DNA of 14,639 nt from JBBRMY01 sp038230595 (GCA_038230595.1 JBBRMY010000053.1:1-14639), one strand, 5' to 3'; counted from the first letter of the stretch, positions 7,509 to 14,639 are shown. The notes: generated by a model from the letters alone, not told the origin. Translations and numbers: made by a program.

Positions 7509-9953
7509 TTATTTAATCAGCATCATTCTCTTAACATCAGTAAATTCTCCTGCAGAGATCTGATAGAAATAGGCTCCGCTGGAAAGATTTGCTGCATTGA
7601 AATCAACAGAATAAACACCTGCTGTTCTGATCTCATTAACTAAAGTAGAAATTTCTTTTCCAAGCATATCATATATCTTTAATGTTACTAATCCCTGCTT
7701 AGGAAGTGAGAAGTTGATCTTAGTTGTAGGATTGAACGGGTTAGGATAATTCTGAGAAAGCTCGTATTTATTCGGTGTAAGAGTTATAGGTGTTCCAACT
7801 CCAGTTGCCGGTCCGGAAGTAATATCATCTATGTACAGATTATTTCCGAATGCACTCTTTGCAATGAATCTGATCTTGTTGGTTCCAACAGGCATAGAGT
7901 AAATTTTTGTAGCCCATTGACCTGCTGTAGGAGCTAAGAACTGAGCAGTAGCTGCTACAGTAGTCATTACAGGAGTATTATTATAACCTGAGGATAAAGT
8001 TAATGATTGATACATACCGATAAGCCTTGTCCATGAAGCACCGCCATCGGTAGAAGTTTCAATTACACATGAATCAATAGAAGTTGCGTTATAATATGCA
8101 CAAGCTTCATTGAATCTTAGATTATTACCACCAAGCAGAACCGGAGGGAATGTATTACTTGTTAATGTCTGAGGTCCTGTTGTTGCTGAAGCTGACCAGA
8201 AATTATAAAAAGCACAACCTGGAGCAGAATTACCATAAGAACTGAATGCAGCTCTTGTCCAGTACTGAGTTGCTGCTGTTCCTTGGTTTAAAGACCAGAA
8301 TGGCGGAGGCATTGCAGGATCATCAAAATGCTGATCTAAAGGTAACAAGCCTGTTCTTCTTAATGTTAAAGCACGGTCCGGAGCAGTTGAATTTAAAGAA
8401 TCCGAAGATGAAAATCCTCTGACTCTCCATACACCAACTATAGAGTCACCGGGAGCAACACCTAAAGCCTGAAGCATACTATCAAGCTGAGAATTTCTGA
8501 TATTTAATGAATTTGTCAAGCCTCCATTATCTGCTAAAACTCTTAAGTAAGCCGGATCAGAATAAACTGCGGCATTTTTGAAAAGCCATCTGTAAGTTGC
8601 ACCTGCACCTGTAGCATTCCAGGTAAATGAAACCGGTGAAGAGTTGACAGGTGAAGTGATAATCGTAATTCCTGAAGCAGGAGCTGTTAATGCAAATGGA
8701 GTAAGAGCTACCTGTTGTCTTCTGAATGTTAATGCTCTTGGTCCGTTAGTAGATTTTAAAGAATCAGGACCTGTAGCACCTGAACCTTTATAAGCCCAAA
8801 CATCCCACTGTCCTACAGCAGAATCTGTTGCAGTTCCGTTATTTGAAAAACCGTTTGAAGCAAGAATTGCATCTAATGCTCCAAGAGTAGTAGTTATAAA
8901 ATTGGTTGTAGAGCCAATTGTTAATCTTCTTGTTGGAAGAGTTGGTGTTCCAAATACAAACTTATATGAAGCACCTGAAGCTGAAGTATCCCATGTAATT
9001 GATACAGGAGTTGAAGAGCCTGCTACTGTTACAATTCTTGTTCCTGCAGGAGGAGTCTGAAGATTAAAAGCATTCAGAGGTCTTGCAGAACTTCCCGGAA
9101 TTACAAATGCATCAACTTCTCCTGAACCCCCAACAAAATTACCAACTAATGTTGCAGCTCCAGTAGAAGTATTACATCTGTAGATACCTGAATTACCTGT
9201 TCCGATATAAGCAGCTAGAAATAAAGAGTCAGTTCCGGGATCAATACACATGCCCTGGGCAAAGTTTAAATTAATACCAAGCGGTCCAACAGTAGTTGCA
9301 GCGCCTGTGGTTTTATTTATTATATTAAGAACATCAGTACCAATATCCGCGCTGTACATTATACCTGCTGAATTTATAGCAATATCGATAGGCAATGCAG
9401 AACCTGCAGTTGTTCCAGCAACAGTTGTTAATGCACCAGTTGAAAGATTAACAGTATATAAAGTACCTACTGTGCCATTTGTACTCAAACCATACATAAG
9501 ACTTTGTGTCTTATCAAATGCCATTCCGGTTACAGTATGGCCAGCTGCTAAACCTGTTAATGGTCCAATAGTTGTAATAACACCGGTAGTAGTGTCAACT
9601 GTGACAAGATTTCCTGAACCAGCAGCAAGATATTCCAAAGCATAATAAATACCTGTTGGAGCAATTGCGCCACCAAATAAATTTCTTGTAGTTAAAGCTA
9701 CGTTCGTTAAATTACCCGGATTATCCAAAGTAGATTTTACAATACCGGTTCCAAGTAAACAACCAAAGAATCTGCTGTTATAACCTTCAACAGTATTATA
9801 TCCGTTTGACTTGGAAGTATTATGTAGTGCATTTGGATCGCGTAAAACAGAAGTCGGCGCAGTGCCATTTTTATCTTGTGCATTTAAATTTAATCCGGTA
9901 ACAAGCAGGATCAAAATTAAAGGCAGAAGAAAAGTTGTCTTCATGAATCTCAT
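7509..9953 (-). CDS. Secreted multidomain protein with T9SS type A sorting domain (propeller, two Ig-like repeats, jelly-roll-like domain)
   Basis: This is an 814-residue secreted protein of unknown specific role. The signal peptide is 1-26 (TTFLLPLILILLVTG, cleavage after LNAQ). About 60-285 is a beta-propeller-like region with repeats of the type LVTVDTTTGVITTIGPL, LYTVNLSTGALTTVAG and IYRCNTSTGAATLVG, resembling DUF4394-type folds. Two related Ig/SusE-like modules follow at about 294-412 and 417-534; compare PVSITWDTSASGASYKFVF with PVSFTWNATGAGATYRWLF, and the ends PRALTFRR and DRALTLRR. About 537-715 resembles a MAM or 'choice-of-anchor J' jelly roll (HFDDPAMPPPFW, LYIDDI). The sorting domain (about 727-814) has ELSQNYPNPFNPTTKINF and ends KRMMLIK. 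Such domains direct export through the T9SS pore and cleavage or anchoring at the surface. ATG 9953 has AAGGA 5 bases upstream, which favours it over ATG 9944. No catalytic motif was recognised; an adhesive or binding role is a guess. Confidence 0.88.
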   Translation of the reverse strand: MRFMKTTFLLPLILILLVTGLNLNAQDKNGTAPTSVLRDPNALHNTSKSNGYNTVEGYNSRFFGCLLGTGIVKSTLDNPGNLTNVALTTRNLFGGAIAPTGIYYALEYLAAGSGNLVTVDTTTGVITTIGPLTGLAAGHTVTGMAFDKTQSLMYGLSTNGTVGTLYTVNLSTGALTTVAGTTAGSALPIDIAINSAGIMYSADIGTDVLNIINKTTGAATTVGPLGINLNFAQGMCIDPGTDSLFLAAYIGTGNSGIYRCNTSTGAATLVGNFVGGSGEVDAFVIPGSSARPLNAFNLQTPPAGTRIVTVAGSSTPVSITWDTSASGASYKFVFGTPTLPTRRLTIGSTTNFITTTLGALDAILASNGFSNNGTATDSAVGQWDVWAYKGSGATGPDSLKSTNGPRALTFRRQQVALTPFALTAPASGITIITSPVNSSPVSFTWNATGAGATYRWLFKNAAVYSDPAYLRVLADNGGLTNSLNIRNSQLDSMLQALGVAPGDSIVGVWRVRGFSSSDSLNSTAPDRALTLRRTGLLPLDQHFDDPAMPPPFWSLNQGTAATQYWTRAAFSSYGNSAPGCAFYNFWSASATTGPQTLTSNTFPPVLLGGNNLRFNEACAYYNATSIDSCVIETSTDGGASWTRLIGMYQSLTLSSGYNNTPVMTTVAATAQFLAPTAGQWATKIYSMPVGTNKIRFIAKSAFGNNLYIDDITSGPATGVGTPITLTPNKYELSQNYPNPFNPTTKINFSLPKQGLVTLKIYDMLGKEISTLVNEIRTAGVYSVDFNAANLSSGAYFYQISAGEFTDVKRMMLIK

Positions 9954-10021
9954 TGATTTCCTTTTTTTTAAAATTTTTAAATGATTTTTTTTATAAATTC
10001 TTCCGAGGATAGAAGAGAAGT

Positions 10022-10050
10022 AATTTAGAGATTTTTACAATTATTTACAA
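10022..10050 (-). promoter_or_regulatory. Conserved upstream element of the 7509-9953 gene (copy A)
   Basis: On the - strand this 29-bp stretch begins with two 10-bp direct repeats, TTGTAAATAA and TTGTAAAAAT, and ends CTCTAAATT. It matches copy B (12126-12154) at 27 of 29 bases. It lies 68 bases before the start codon and 18 bases beyond the preceding gene's terminator stem. A promoter or activator site, or a remnant of duplication, are all possible. The rest of 9954-10122 is AT-rich leader plus the terminator. Confidence 0.4.
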
Positions 10051-10066
10051 CTGTTAAAAAGTACAT

Positions 10067-10100
10067 AAAAAAAGGCGAAAACATGAGTTCCCGCCTTTTT
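10067..10100 (-). terminator. Rho-independent terminator of the 10123-12012 gene
   Basis: AAAAAGGCG (10069-10077) pairs with CGCCTTTTT (10092-10100). Within the 14-base loop, AAC and GTT can add three pairs across a small internal loop. On the - strand the GC part is followed by seven T and ATGTAC. It begins 22 bases past the stop codon. The GGCG core is shared with the terminators at 12172 and 14358. Confidence 0.78.
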
Positions 10101-10122
10101 GAATTAAAATATTTAATGCGAT

Positions 10123-12012
10123 TTATTTTACCAGCATCATTTTCTTTGTTTCAACAAAGCTGCCTGATTCTAATCTATAGAAGTAAGCACCGCTTGATAA
10201 TAATGCACCATTAAACTCAACTGAATATGTACCAACATTCATAGTTTTGTTAACTAATGTCATTACTTCTTTTCCTGCAATATCATAGATCTTTAAAGAA
10301 ACTAATCCATTTGATGGAATTGCAAAATTAATTTTAGTTGTAGGATTGAATGGATTAGGATAGTTCTGGCTTAATGAATATTTTTCAGCAACAGAACTGA
10401 TCTGAGGTGTTACACTTGTTAATGTAGCTCCATTTGTTTTAGCATATGAGAACAATGCAGCTAGCCAAGGTCTAAGATCTCCATTAACAAAATATCTAGG
10501 ATCCTGGAATGATGTAACTGTGAAATAAGATGTTCCAACATTTTTTGAAACTGCAGCAAGTGTATCTGTAGGTAAATGCGATCCATATTTATAAACAGGT
10601 AATCCACCAGATGTAGTTGAAACTCCGTCAGGCCAGTATCCTGTATTTCCTGTTCCGATTGGAGCTAATAAGTTTCTTGTATTACCAATATCAGCTGCAA
10701 GACCTGTCATTGTTGCCGGAGAAGGCATTCCTGAATCAACTCTGTATATAAATCCGCAATAAGTTCTTGCGAAAGTTGTATCAACATTGGTTGAAAGAGC
10801 TCTTTCATAGTTATAAGCCTGGTCCCCACCAATTGAGATTAATGATTTTTTATCTATTGTTGTACCTGAAGCTAACCAGTTCTTTATGTCTGTTCTGGAT
10901 CCTGGTCCTAGGCATAACGAGCCGCCAGGTGTGCCATCGAAACTGGTTTCAATAAGTATAATAGTTTTATATGTTGTTAAGCTTGGAAGCACAGTTGTTT
11001 GGTTAAAATAAGTTACATCATAACCTGAAATCAAACCCGGAAGATATTTTGCAACTGAATCCCTGTCTGCTAATCTTTTAACTAATCCTGTTGCAACGGT
11101 AGTATCATGATACATGACTAAAGTTGTTACCGGAGGAGGTACAGGAAGATTGCCAAGTTCAACAATTATTACTCTGTGAGGAGTTGACTGAACTAATCCT
11201 AATGAAACTCTTTTTCCAGGAATTAAATTTGTATAAACTTCCGAACCACCTGATGCTAATGAAGTTGCAGGAGTTTGAAGAGGTACAGTAACAACTAATG
11301 AATCAATTTTTGCAAGAGAAGTAGCATTGTATCTTGCAATAACTGTTTGTGTAGTATTTGCAGGAGTCATATCTCTAGTAATGGTGAGCATTGGAGTTCC
11401 TGAAGGATTCGGATCGTAACCAATTCCATAGATTGTACCCGGAGCAAATGTAGCACCAGGAATTGTAACACCATTAGTATCAACACAAACAGCAGGTCCG
11501 CTGAAGCTGTTTGTACCACACCAGAAACCGACTCTTATTGGATCCCATGTTAAGCCTCTTAATCCAACTAATGAAGTTGTAATAGTTTTTACTACTGCTT
11601 TTGAACCTGTATCAACACCGATTATCTGACCAGGGTTAGTTGTATTATTCACACCCCACATTAAACCTTTTGCAAAAGCCATATCTCTGAAGGAGCCAAG
11701 ACCGCCTGAAACTGCGAAAGAATCTCTCTTTACCCAGTTTGCATCATATCGAAAGAATAAGTTAGCATTGAAATTACTAACGATGTAGTTTGAACCTGTC
11801 CAGATAACACCATAACCAGCCTGACCGGCAACGGCAATTGCTGAATCCGCATTATAGTTTCTTAACAGGTCACCTGCTGCAAATGGCGAGGAAATTGTTA
11901 CGTGCCCAACAGTGCTGGGACCATAATTAATAGCATCAGTGCTTTGCGCAAAGCTGCTTTGTACCAAAGCAAACATTACAACAATGAAAAATAAATTTTT
12001 CAAAAATTTCAT
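10123..12012 (-). CDS. Secreted protein with propeller-like region, Rossmann-like domain and T9SS type A sorting domain
   Basis: This is a 629-residue exported protein of unknown function. The signal peptide is 1-23 (LFFIVVMFALVQSSFAQ). About 30-290 looks like a beta propeller: repeated short strands such as GYGVIWTGSNYIVSN, GSFRDMAFAKGLMWGVN and LRGLTWDPIRVGFWCG. About 296-525 reads like an alpha/beta flavodoxin or GATase-like domain: strand TLVMYHDT, then GYDVTYFNQ, YKTIILIETSF, a helix DIKNWLASG, and strand SLISIGGDQAY. No nucleophile-elbow Cys or other catalytic set is evident, so enzymatic activity cannot be claimed. The sorting domain (about 543-629) has YSLSQNYPNPFNPTTKINF and ends TKKMMLVK. 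ATG 12012 has no Shine-Dalgarno site. Both flanks have terminators, so it is probably its own transcription unit. The propeller and domain assignments are inference from strand patterns; the T9SS export call is firm. Confidence 0.86.
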   Translation of the reverse strand: MKFLKNLFFIVVMFALVQSSFAQSTDAINYGPSTVGHVTISSPFAAGDLLRNYNADSAIAVAGQAGYGVIWTGSNYIVSNFNANLFFRYDANWVKRDSFAVSGGLGSFRDMAFAKGLMWGVNNTTNPGQIIGVDTGSKAVVKTITTSLVGLRGLTWDPIRVGFWCGTNSFSGPAVCVDTNGVTIPGATFAPGTIYGIGYDPNPSGTPMLTITRDMTPANTTQTVIARYNATSLAKIDSLVVTVPLQTPATSLASGGSEVYTNLIPGKRVSLGLVQSTPHRVIIVELGNLPVPPPVTTLVMYHDTTVATGLVKRLADRDSVAKYLPGLISGYDVTYFNQTTVLPSLTTYKTIILIETSFDGTPGGSLCLGPGSRTDIKNWLASGTTIDKKSLISIGGDQAYNYERALSTNVDTTFARTYCGFIYRVDSGMPSPATMTGLAADIGNTRNLLAPIGTGNTGYWPDGVSTTSGGLPVYKYGSHLPTDTLAAVSKNVGTSYFTVTSFQDPRYFVNGDLRPWLAALFSYAKTNGATLTSVTPQISSVAEKYSLSQNYPNPFNPTTKINFAIPSNGLVSLKIYDIAGKEVMTLVNKTMNVGTYSVEFNGALLSSGAYFYRLESGSFVETKKMMLVK

Positions 12013-12125
12013 AGATTTTTTTGATTAAGTTTATAAAGTTTAAAAGATTTTACTGCAAAATTAAAATATATTTTTTTAATTCAAGAGTAAAATAAGATAA
12101 TAATTAAGGGTTATTGAGGAATTTA

Positions 12126-12154
12126 AATTTAACGATTTTTACAATTATTTACAA
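12126..12154 (-). promoter_or_regulatory. Conserved upstream element of the 10123-12012 gene (copy B)
   Basis: This copy matches copy A at 27 of 29 bases, with the same two 10-bp direct repeats; only the two bases before TAAATT differ (GT here, TC in copy A). It lies 113 bases before ATG 12012 and 17 bases beyond the preceding terminator stem. The remainder of 12013-12227 is AT-rich leader and terminator, with no small gene that I can support. A weak, partial match occurs before the next gene at 14304-14325. Confidence 0.4.
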
Positions 12155-12168
12155 TCATTAAATATAAC

Positions 12169-12203
12169 AAAAAAAGGCGGAAAATATTAATTTTCCGCCT
12201 TTT
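12169..12203 (-). terminator. Rho-independent terminator of the 12228-14201 gene
   Basis: AAAAGGCGGAAAAT (12172-12185) pairs perfectly with 12190-12203 around a 4-base loop, ATTA. On the - strand the GC core runs into seven T and GTTATAT. It begins 25 bases past the stop codon. It is nearly identical to the terminator at 14358-14389. Confidence 0.88.
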
Positions 12204-12452
12204 CAAAACATATTATTTTAAAAAATATTACTTCACTAAGATCATTTTCTTTGTATCAGTAAAGTTACCTGATTTGATTGTATAGAAATAAATGCCGCTT
12301 GATAAGCTTGCAGCATTGAAATCAACAGAATATGAACCGCTATTCATTTGACTGTTTACTAAAGTTGAGATCTCTTTACCAGTCATATCATACACTTTTA
12401 AAGAAACTAAACCTGCTGTTGGTACAGCAAAAGTTATCTTGGTTGTAGGATT
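12172..12452 (-). repeat. Sorting-domain-plus-terminator block, copy 1
   Basis: This block covers the terminator, the untranslated 3' tail and the last 74 codons plus stop of the 12228-14201 gene. It aligns to 14358-14639. By hand count, the 52 untranslated bases from GGCGG to the stop differ at three positions (two substitutions, one gap). The 225 coding bases differ at 47 positions without a gap (about 79% identical), and the 75 bases nearest the stop differ at only 8. Confidence 0.75.
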
Positions 12453-14201
12453 GAATGGGTTTGGATAGTTCTGATTTAAAGTATAATTATCAACTATACC
12501 ATTGTTGACAGGATTGATTCCTGTGAAAAGTCCGCCATATTTTGCAATTGTACCATTTGTTCTGCAAGCATAAAGATAAGGACTTCCTGTTCTTGATTTT
12601 GTAATATGCTGGAATGTTCCTGTTGCTGAAGTTACAGGGTTTGTCCAACTTACACCTGCATTTGTAGTTGCATAGATATTTCCTGCACGTGTTGACCAGT
12701 AATTACTTGTTCCTGTTCCTGTTATGCCAAAAGTAATTCCTGCTGTTCCTGGAGGAGTTGCAGCTAACCAAGTTGTACCACCATTAATTGTTGATTGCAC
12801 TAAAGTATTACCACCATACATTCCGTTAGAAGCATCATTGAACCAAACTGCATCACTGTTAGCTTCACCTGTGGCAGTTGTTGCTGTCCAGTTAGTTCCG
12901 AAGTTTGTTGATTTATATAATTTTGTAGCATTGGTACCCCAATAAACTACGTCGCCAACACCGCAAACTGCATTATTCCAGCTTGCATCAGTAGTTGTAA
13001 AGTTGACTCCTGCTGAATCCCAGTTTGTACCACCATTTGATGTTTTCCAGATTGAAGAACGGCCGCCGGTTGCATCACCGATCATTAGTCCGTTATTTGC
13101 ATCTTTGAAATAGAAACCGTCAATGAAACCTCCTGGCTGAGTAAATACAAGTGACCAGTTCACACCGGCATTTGTTGTCTTATAAGTATTTGTTGCAGAT
13201 GGAGATGTTGTGACTAAACATGTATTTGCGTCAATAGCCCAAATTGCATAAATAATATCTGTTGCAGGCAGATTACCTGAAGCAAGTGCCCATGTTCCAC
13301 CATTTGTTGTTCTGATAACTTTTCCTGCTGCGCCTGCTGCCCAAACATTATTAATATCAGGAGCTGAAACTGCATATAGAATACCCGTTACTGGTGTTGT
13401 TTGCTCGTACCATGTTGTTGGAAGAGGTGGTGGAGCAGTTGCCGTTCCATGAAGAATAAAAGGAATACCTTGTACTGTTGTGGAACCAGCATCGATTAAA
13501 TCTGCCCATGCACCTGATATTTTTTGTCTTCCATTTCCAGTAGTTGTTACACCTGTTATAGAAATTGGAGGTGCCCATGGACCTGAAGCTAAAGAACCAC
13601 CTGTTTGCCAGTCTAACCAATAAGTACCCGGAGGTAATGTTACACCTGCACCTAAACCAACTACATCAAGCATTATAGGTCTTGTTGTACCCGCACTATC
13701 TGTATTTCTGTAAATATTAGAGAATGAAGTTCTCGTCATTCTGTTAGTAGTTGTATCACCAAAAACAACTATTGATCCAGGTGCCCCCGGAACACCGTTC
13801 CATATCTGTAAGTTTACAGATGTCATTGTTGAGACAAGAGTAGAACCAGTCTGGTATGCATAGAAATAAATTGAATCAATTTTCCAACCACCTGCAGGTA
13901 CTACAAAATCATCAGCAACCCTTACCACTGTTGATAAAGCGTGACCAAATCCAAAAGTTGTCATTGGTGCTCTGACTATTGAGCAAGCAGATCCGCTGAT
14001 AGTAGCTGCGGAATTTACTAAGGGACCATTATTCAATAAAACTGCACGGTCATCTTCAGGTGCTAAATTTCTTGTTCCGTAAAAAGGTGTGTATGAATTA
14101 TTTCCGCTGGTTCTCGTAACGTCAGCTGACTGAGAATAAATATTTCCTGCGAAAACAAAAAATGCACAAAGTAAAGCTAAAAGAAAGTTGATCTTTTTCA
14201 T
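12228..14201 (-). CDS. Secreted BNR/YCF48-type propeller protein with T9SS type A sorting domain
   Basis: This is a 657-residue exported protein of unknown function. The signal peptide is 1-24 (INFLLALLCAFFVFAGN, cleavage after YSQ). About 85-255 is a beta-sandwich-like domain (VADDFVVPAGGWKIDSIYFYAYQ, LQIWNGVPGAPGS, LPPGTYWLDWQ), a type often placed before surface propellers. About 263-560 carries six BNR/YCF48-like repeats: VIRTTNGGTWAL (295-306), TYKTTNAGVNWS (339-350), IWKTSNGGTNWD (384-395), LYKSTNFGTNWT (428-439), VQSTINGGTTWL (468-479) and IYATTNAGVSWT (509-520), together a propeller. The sorting domain (about 570-657) has YTLNQNYPNPFNPTTKITF and ends TKKMILVK. ATG 14201 follows an A-rich leader without a Shine-Dalgarno site. 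No sialidase active-site set is recognisable, so a binding or structural surface role is likelier than hydrolysis. Its 3' end, including the terminator, is a close copy of that of the next gene. Confidence 0.88.
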   Translation of the reverse strand: MKKINFLLALLCAFFVFAGNIYSQSADVTRTSGNNSYTPFYGTRNLAPEDDRAVLLNNGPLVNSAATISGSACSIVRAPMTTFGFGHALSTVVRVADDFVVPAGGWKIDSIYFYAYQTGSTLVSTMTSVNLQIWNGVPGAPGSIVVFGDTTTNRMTRTSFSNIYRNTDSAGTTRPIMLDVVGLGAGVTLPPGTYWLDWQTGGSLASGPWAPPISITGVTTTGNGRQKISGAWADLIDAGSTTVQGIPFILHGTATAPPPLPTTWYEQTTPVTGILYAVSAPDINNVWAAGAAGKVIRTTNGGTWALASGNLPATDIIYAIWAIDANTCLVTTSPSATNTYKTTNAGVNWSLVFTQPGGFIDGFYFKDANNGLMIGDATGGRSSIWKTSNGGTNWDSAGVNFTTTDASWNNAVCGVGDVVYWGTNATKLYKSTNFGTNWTATTATGEANSDAVWFNDASNGMYGGNTLVQSTINGGTTWLAATPPGTAGITFGITGTGTSNYWSTRAGNIYATTNAGVSWTNPVTSATGTFQHITKSRTGSPYLYACRTNGTIAKYGGLFTGINPVNNGIVDNYTLNQNYPNPFNPTTKITFAVPTAGLVSLKVYDMTGKEISTLVNSQMNSGSYSVDFNAASLSSGIYFYTIKSGNFTDTKKMILVK

Positions 14202-14303
14202 GTGTGTTTTGATTGTTAATTAATAAAATTTCTGTAACAAGTTGTTTCAAGATATTGATTAATCTTTCCATTTTCAACATAAAATTAATGATTAATTTAT
14301 CTG

Positions 14304-14325
14304 TAATTTGAGGGTATTTTTGTAA
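14304..14325 (-). promoter_or_regulatory. Weak partial match to the upstream element, before the 12228-14201 gene
   Basis: On the - strand, TTACAAAAAT followed by ACCCTCAAATTA resembles the second half of copies A and B (TTGTAAAAATC, then TAAATT), but with several changes and without the first 10-bp unit. It lies 102 bases before ATG 14201, in the same relative place. The rest of 14202-14412 is AT-rich with no other recognisable signal apart from the terminator at 14358. Confidence 0.2.
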
Positions 14326-14353
14326 GGCATGAAAAATTGATCTAAAAAATTAT

Positions 14354-14389
14354 AAAAAAAAGGCGGAAAATATTAATTTCCCGCCTTTT
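14354..14389 (-). terminator. Rho-independent terminator of the right-edge T9SS gene
   Basis: AAAAGGCGG (14358-14366) pairs with CCGCCTTTT (14381-14389). After one A-C mismatch four more pairs form around the loop ATTA. On the - strand the GC core is followed by eight T. It differs from the 12172-12203 hairpin by one base, and that base creates the mismatch. Confidence 0.85.
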
Positions 14390-14639
14390 CAAAAATACTA
14401 TTTTAAAAAATATTACTTCACTAACATCATCTTCTTTGTGTCAGTAAAGTTTCCTGATTTGATAGTATAGAAGTAAATTCCACTTGAAAGAGATGAAGCA
14501 TTGAAATCAATTGAATAAGAACCGCTATTCAATTGACCATTTACTAAATTTGCTACTTCTTTTCCCAGCATATTATACACTTTCAGAGTTACTAATCCTG
14601 AAACCGGAACTGCAAAATTTATCTTTGTAGTTGGGTTAA
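14358..14639 (-). repeat. Sorting-domain-plus-terminator block, copy 2
   Basis: This is the counterpart of 12172-12452. It contains the terminator, the 3' untranslated tail and the C-terminal 74 codons of the right-edge gene, and is cut by the window end. Identity to copy 1 is highest around the stop codon and terminator and falls further into the coding region. Confidence 0.75.
14413..14639 (-). CDS. T9SS type A sorting domain of a secreted protein (N-terminal part beyond window)
   Basis: Only the last 74 residues are visible, running in from the right edge and ending with TAA at 14413-14415. They begin NPTTKINFAVPVSG, contain LVTLKVYNMLGKEV and SSGIYFYTIKSGNF, and end DTKKMMLVK. Aligned without gaps, 60 of 74 residues match the sorting domain of the 12228-14201 gene, and the last 24 differ at only one position. 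The domain is the T9SS export signal. The cargo body, and therefore the function, is outside the window. The gene continues the head-to-tail array of T9SS cargo genes and has its own terminator 24 bases past the stop. Confidence 0.92.
   Translation of the reverse strand, partial: NPTTKINFAVPVSGLVTLKVYNMLGKEVANLVNGQLNSGSYSIDFNASSLSSGIYFYTIKSGNFTDTKKMMLVK

Noticed and set aside
9250..9645. 131-codon open frame on the + strand inside the 7509-9953 gene
   Set aside because: It is antisense to a clear T9SS cargo gene in a low-complexity, Thr/Val/Gly-rich region. Its product is a repetitive V/P/A string with no known motif or ribosome-binding site.
12724..12945. 73-codon + strand frame inside the BNR-type gene
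   Set aside because: It arises from the repeated TTNGG-type codons of the propeller read in reverse; there is no start signal.
13086..13560. Sialidase activity for the BNR-repeat protein
   Set aside because: The six repeats match the propeller pattern, but the arginine triad and other catalytic residues of sialidases are not recognisable. YCF48-like and BNR-like repeats are common in non-enzymatic surface proteins.
1..14639. tRNA, rRNA, CRISPR array, insertion sequence, integrase or attachment site
   Set aside because: On reading both strands I found no regularly spaced repeat-spacer pattern, transposase motif, terminal inverted repeats or tRNA cloverleaf. The repeats that exist are the sorting-domain ends, terminators and upstream elements described.

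Overview
The window is AT-rich. It most likely comes from the Bacteroidota/Chlorobi superphylum, and an Ignavibacteria-like organism fits best. The evidence is a fused lpxC-fabZ gene, tandem ompH genes behind bamA, and four proteins ending in the 'QNYPNPFNPTTKI...' type A sorting domain of the type IX secretion system (T9SS). That consensus is especially common in Ignavibacteria and relatives. The taxonomic call is inference; there is no rRNA or other marker here.

Left part (1-6089, + strand): an outer-membrane biogenesis operon. It starts inside bamA, the outer-membrane protein insertase (its start lies before the window). Two OmpH/Skp-type periplasmic chaperone genes follow, then lpxD (third step of lipid A synthesis) and the lpxC-fabZ fusion (second step of lipid A synthesis plus a fatty-acid dehydratase). 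Proteins that fold and insert outer-membrane barrels are thus encoded with the enzymes that build the lipid A leaflet. A 13-bp perfect hairpin separates the two ompH genes. A second small hairpin covers a strong Shine-Dalgarno-like sequence ahead of lpxD.

Middle (6090-7385): a 78-bp convergent junction without a convincing terminator, then pgk (phosphoglycerate kinase) on the - strand. This is a housekeeping gene with all family motifs.

Right part (7444-14639, - strand): a head-to-tail row of four large genes for secreted T9SS cargo; the fourth enters from the right edge and shows only its last 74 residues. Each complete protein has a signal peptide, a different body and the same gap-free 74-residue C-terminal block. 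The bodies are a propeller plus two Ig-like repeats plus a jelly-roll-like domain; a propeller plus a Rossmann-like domain; and a jelly-roll-like domain plus a six-repeat BNR/YCF48-type propeller. Each gene is followed by its own rho-independent terminator, so each is probably a separate transcription unit. Three terminators share a GGCG core. The two on the right are almost identical in DNA sequence, including the untranslated part. Two of the genes share a 29-bp upstream element built from 10-bp direct repeats.

No gap exceeds 300 bp (the largest are 169, 215 and 211 bp, all in the T9SS part). I see no RNA gene, insertion sequence, integrase, CRISPR array or plainly new biological system. 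The most promising leads are the conserved C-terminal-domain-plus-terminator block and the shared upstream element of the cargo genes.
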